A stretch of 64,000 nucleotides of DNA, taken from assembly GCA_038148895.1 (NCBI GenBank), contig JBBVGQ010000002.1; one strand, written 5' to 3'. How positions within the stretch are numbered: the first letter of the stretch is position 1; each line of letters opens with the position of its first letter. This document shows, one piece after another, positions 61,425 to 64,000 of this stretch. The notes beneath the pieces are model-generated. The model had not been told where the DNA came from, did no database searches, and saw only the letters and a list, made by a program, of their open reading frames with translations. The DNA comes from Tamlana sp038148895. Its GTDB lineage: Bacteria > Bacteroidota > Bacteroidia > Flavobacteriales > Flavobacteriaceae. The position numbers and the translations under genes are program-made.

Positions 61425-61516
61425 TAGTAAATGTCGTTTAGTAAGTAGGTAAGTTTTGCTGGTTTTGGAACGAAAGCAGCATATAGTTCAATTTCAACTA
61501 AAGCACCTTTTCTATT
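61424..61516 (-). pseudogene. 3' stump of a RidA (YjgF/UK114)-type gene
   Basis: In a frame different from the DapA-type gene, the minus strand encodes NRKGALVEIELYAAFVPKPA and about ten more residues, ending at TAA 61426-61424. The KGALVEIE-x-x-AA block is the conserved C-terminal strand of RidA enamine deaminases. The stop overlaps the symporter start as TAATG. No upstream part of a RidA protein is present; it runs directly into the DapA-type coding sequence. Most likely a deletion removed the body of ridA and left its last 30 codons. Confidence 0.5.
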
Positions 61517-62409
61517 TTAGCTTTAATGTTTTGAATATTTAGCTTTACAGCATTCATTTCTTTCTCATCAAATTTTTGAAACGGCGGTGCAATATAATCA
61601 TCGATAATACCTAAGGCAGACAATCCAGCTTTCATCCCTTTTAAATAGCTAGAGCCAAAAGAACCTAAATTGTAAATTTTAGTTGATATTTCCATTACCA
61701 AATCTTGTAGTGAATTTATGCGGTCAAAATCCCGAGATTTCGCGGCTTTGTACAACTCAACATAAAGTTTAGGAAACATATTGGCCCCTCCGTTAACACC
61801 GCCATGTCCGCCCATTAAAACCGTTTGGGCGGTTACTTCTTCTGGACCAACCAAAAGGGTAAAATTCTTATCCTTTAATAAATGACATAGTTTTTCAAAA
61901 TAAACAATATTTGCAGAGCTATCTTTTAATCCTACAATATTAGGATGTTCAGATAGCTTTAAAGCCGTATCTATTTCAATGTTTATTTTGGTATGGGAAG
62001 GCATGTTGTAGAGGAAAAGTGGCAAAGGTAGTTGGTCTGCCAAATTCCAGTAATATTTATAAAGTTCAATTTGCCCTAATCCATAATAAAAAGGAGGTGC
62101 CGCTACAACAGCGGCTGCCCCAGCTTTTTTAGCAATCGAAGCTAAATTCAGACTTTCTTCAATAGAGGTGTCTGATATGCCAACAAACAAAGGTATTCTA
62201 CCATTTACTGCATTACAGCTTTCTGTAATAAGCTGTTGCCTAGTTTTGTAACTCAAGTTGGTTGCTTCACCGGTTGTGCCAAGAATAAAAAGTCCGTGTA
62301 CACCACCAGCAATAATGTGGTTAATTAAGTTATCAACTCCTTTTAAATCCAATGAAAGATTATCAGCCAATAGTGGGGTTACCATTGGAGGAATAATTCC
62401 GTTTACCAT
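61498..62409 (-). CDS. DapA-family aldolase (N-acetylneuraminate lyase/KDG aldolase-like)
   Basis: 303 residues, TIM barrel. The pyruvate-binding GTTGEATNL loop, tyrosine in LPLFLYNMPSHT and Schiff-base lysine K162 in IVGLKDSSANIVYF are all present, so it is a catalytically complete class I aldolase. DHDPS, N-acetylneuraminate lyase and 2-keto-3-deoxy-sugar-acid aldolase share these residues. The location beside a carbohydrate locus and a symporter favours sugar-acid cleavage over lysine synthesis. The last codons coincide with the RidA-like remnant. Confidence 0.85.
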   Translation of the reverse strand: MVNGIIPPMVTPLLADNLSLDLKGVDNLINHIIAGGVHGLFILGTTGEATNLSYKTRQQLITESCNAVNGRIPLFVGISDTSIEESLNLASIAKKAGAAAVVAAPPFYYGLGQIELYKYYWNLADQLPLPLFLYNMPSHTKINIEIDTALKLSEHPNIVGLKDSSANIVYFEKLCHLLKDKNFTLLVGPEEVTAQTVLMGGHGGVNGGANMFPKLYVELYKAAKSRDFDRINSLQDLVMEISTKIYNLGSFGSSYLKGMKAGLSALGIIDDYIAPPFQKFDEKEMNAVKLNIQNIKAKIEKVL

Positions 62410-62697
62410 ACACTTATAAATTAGTTATGAATTTAGACATAGGCTTAAGCTATAAAACATTAAAACTACCATTTCAATCTTAAACCAAAACTTGGCAATT
62501 TGTTCTAAACAATGGTTTATAAAATCATCCTATTGTCAAAGTTCAATAAATAAACAAAAAAGTGTTTACAAAATTGGTCGCCGTCCAAAAATTACATGGA
62601 ATAATTGCTAATTTCATGATATTAGCCTAATATTACGTATCGTTTAAAAACGTTAACTAATTCTTTTAACTAAATTAATTAAACTAAATAAAAAAGT

Positions 62698-64000
62698 ATG
62701 AAAAAAGCAATTTCAAATGCTTTCATTTTGCTGCTTTTCTCTTTAATGAGTTTCTCCGGTTTTTCTCAGGCCGCAAGTGGTAAAAAAGTTGTTACAGGTA
62801 CGGTTGTTGATAATGCACAAATACCACTTCCGGGAGTTACCGTTCTGGAAAAAGGAACGAATAATGGTGTCGTTACTGACTTTGATGGTGCCTATAGCAT
62901 TAGCGTAACTTCCAAAAGCACTATTGTATTTTCTTATGTGGGCATGAAGACACAGGAAAAAGTTGTTGGAGAACTGACAACTATTAACGTGACCTTTCAG
63001 GATGACACACAATCTTTGGATGAAGTAGTTGTAGTGGGTTATGGTTCGCAAAAAAGAGAAGCGATTACTGGTGCGGTAGAGTCAATTAAAGGGGAAGAGA
63101 TAGAAGACCTCCCTGTTGGTAATTTGGCAGCGGCTCTTGTAGGCCGTGTTTTGGGTGTTGGTGTTTCCGGTGGGGAATCAAGACCAGGAGTTCCAGCTCA
63201 AATCACCATACGTAACCCAGTCACCGGTACAAACATTAGAGCAAAAGATAGAACATCTGGGGAGCCACTATTCGTTATTGATGGTGTGGTACAAATAGAT
63301 CCCAATACTGGTTTGAGTGACTCAACAAATTTTAATAATCTGGATGCATCAGAAGTTGAAAGTATTTCGTTTTTAAAGGATGCTTCTGCAGCTATTTACG
63401 GATCTAGGGCAGCCCAAGGGGTGGTTTTAGTGACTACGAAAAAAGGAAAAAAGGGGCCAGCTAGGTTTTCTTATTCTGGTAATTTTTCGGTTGCCGATGA
63501 AACATTTCGTCATAAAATGCTAAATGCATATGATTTCGCAAGAGTTTTTAATATTATGAACGGCCCCAATGGAACGGGGGGGGAGTATGACCTAACAAGA
63601 GATGACTTTAGCGAGTATTTCTTCTCTCCAACAGAATTGGAGTTTTTTAAATCAAATACCCATGATGCTTTGGATGATTATTGGACTTCGGCCAGCACTC
63701 AAAGGCATAACCTTAATGTCTCTGGCGGGTCTGATGATGCCACTTATTTTGGAGGAATTTCATATTACACCCAAGATGGTAACTTAGGAACCTTAAATTA
63801 TGACCGCTGGTCTTTTAGGGCAGGTTCAAGCATTAATTTGGCCAAAGGGTTTAAAGCAGATTTTCAGGTGTCCGGATATTTTACAGATGAAAGCAAGACC
63901 ACCAGTAAAATAGGTAGTGAAAATGTTGAAAATGATTTTAGGCAATTACAAAACAGAGCACCATTTTTGCCTATGTATATTGATGGCTTGCCAACATTGC
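62698..64000 (+). CDS. SusC/RagA-type TonB-linked outer-membrane receptor, 5' part
   Basis: 434 residues run to the right edge. A signal peptide (ISNAFILLLFSLMSFSGFSQ) is followed by a CarboxypepD_reg-like domain (about 30-112: VTGTVVDNAQIPLPGVTVLEKGTNNGVVTDFDGAYSI), then DEVVVVGYGSQKREAITGAV and the plug with EPLFVIDGVVQ and LKDASAAIYGSRAAQGVVLVTTKKG. These import oligosaccharides with a SusD partner, presumably just beyond the edge. An eight-G run near 63576-63583 keeps the frame open. It is divergent from the aldolase; the 288-bp gap (62410-62697) is AT-rich and I see no secure box in it. Confidence 0.93.
   Translation, partial: MKKAISNAFILLLFSLMSFSGFSQAASGKKVVTGTVVDNAQIPLPGVTVLEKGTNNGVVTDFDGAYSISVTSKSTIVFSYVGMKTQEKVVGELTTINVTFQDDTQSLDEVVVVGYGSQKREAITGAVESIKGEEIEDLPVGNLAAALVGRVLGVGVSGGESRPGVPAQITIRNPVTGTNIRAKDRTSGEPLFVIDGVVQIDPNTGLSDSTNFNNLDASEVESISFLKDASAAIYGSRAAQGVVLVTTKKGKKGPARFSYSGNFSVADETFRHKMLNAYDFARVFNIMNGPNGTGGEYDLTRDDFSEYFFSPTELEFFKSNTHDALDDYWTSASTQRHNLNVSGGSDDATYFGGISYYTQDGNLGTLNYDRWSFRAGSSINLAKGFKADFQVSGYFTDESKTTSKIGSENVENDFRQLQNRAPFLPMYIDGLPTL

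Noticed and set aside
62410..62697. A specific promoter or operator upstream of SusC
   Set aside because: The gap is AT-rich with many chance TAnnTTT-like matches and no convincing dyad or spacing.
63570..63590. The eight-G run as a frameshift in SusC
   Set aside because: The reading frame continues correctly on both sides (NGTGGEYDL), so the run is in frame as given.
24483..64000. An ulvan- or fucoidan-type locus
   Set aside because: There is no sulfatase and no recognisable ulvan lyase; the PL1, GH106, GH127 and acetylesterase set fits a pectin-like glycan better.

Overview
The window comes from a low-GC member of the Bacteroidota, most likely a marine-type flavobacterium. The evidence is a SusC-type TonB-linked receptor, TAnnTTTG-like -7 promoter elements, many secreted glycoside hydrolases, DUF6799 and CbpM-type genes, and lipobox exolipoproteins. 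The taxonomic placement is inference from gene content.

Region 1 (1-5.7 kb) holds the 5' end of a thiolase, a PgpH-type 7TM-HD phosphodiesterase, tRNA-Ser(GCT) and tRNA-Pro(TGG), a PNPOx/NimA-like flavoprotein, a CDP-alcohol phosphatidyltransferase, an outer-membrane beta-barrel and a secreted DUF6799 protein. Region 2 (5.7-24.4 kb) is a stress block: cbpA-cbpM-mscS; a MacAB-like ABC system with deoD, a thioredoxin and a small helical protein; a three-PAS histidine kinase whose second PAS is a clear LOV blue-light domain; a response regulator fused to a Crp/Fnr-type DNA-binding module; five tandem-domain universal stress proteins; an ATP-cone/PD-(D/E)XK nuclease; a beta-CASP metallo-nuclease; and Hsp20.

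The most striking signal is regulatory. Eight intergenic TGA-N6-TCA palindromes, the half-site spacing of Crp/Fnr proteins, lie in regions 1-2. Each is followed, after exactly 23 bp, by a TAnnTTWN octamer resembling the Bacteroidota -7 element. One box serves two divergent promoters, giving nine promoters in all. They sit ahead of the PNPOx-like gene, DUF6799, cbpA, the deoD/ABC operon, the LOV kinase-regulator pair, three usp operons and hsp20. The likely factor is the REC-Crp fusion encoded in the middle of the block, which would make this a self-controlled, light- and/or redox-responsive stress regulon. The link to the regulator is inference.

Region 3 (24.5-64 kb) is a polysaccharide utilisation locus: an AraC regulator, a Gfo/Idh/MocA oxidoreductase, a beta-helix protein fused to an L-rhamnose-mutarotase-like domain, GH31, a PhyH dioxygenase, an SSS symporter, a sugar-phosphate isomerase-like TIM barrel, an MFS transporter and GH78. 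These are followed by a tightly packed run of GH2, GH43-like, GH2, GH106, SGNH acetylesterase, DUF5703/GH95-like, PL1, GH127 and L-fucose isomerase, closed by a strong convergent terminator. On the other strand are a second SSS symporter and a DapA-type aldolase, with what looks like the 3' stump of a RidA gene between them. A SusC gene runs off the right edge. Two rhamnosidase families, two beta-galactosidase-like GH2 enzymes, a GH127 arabinofuranosidase-type enzyme, a PL1 lyase and an acetylesterase, with no sulfatase, point to a rhamnose/galactose/arabinose-rich, acetylated, pectin-like glycan rather than a sulfated algal one.
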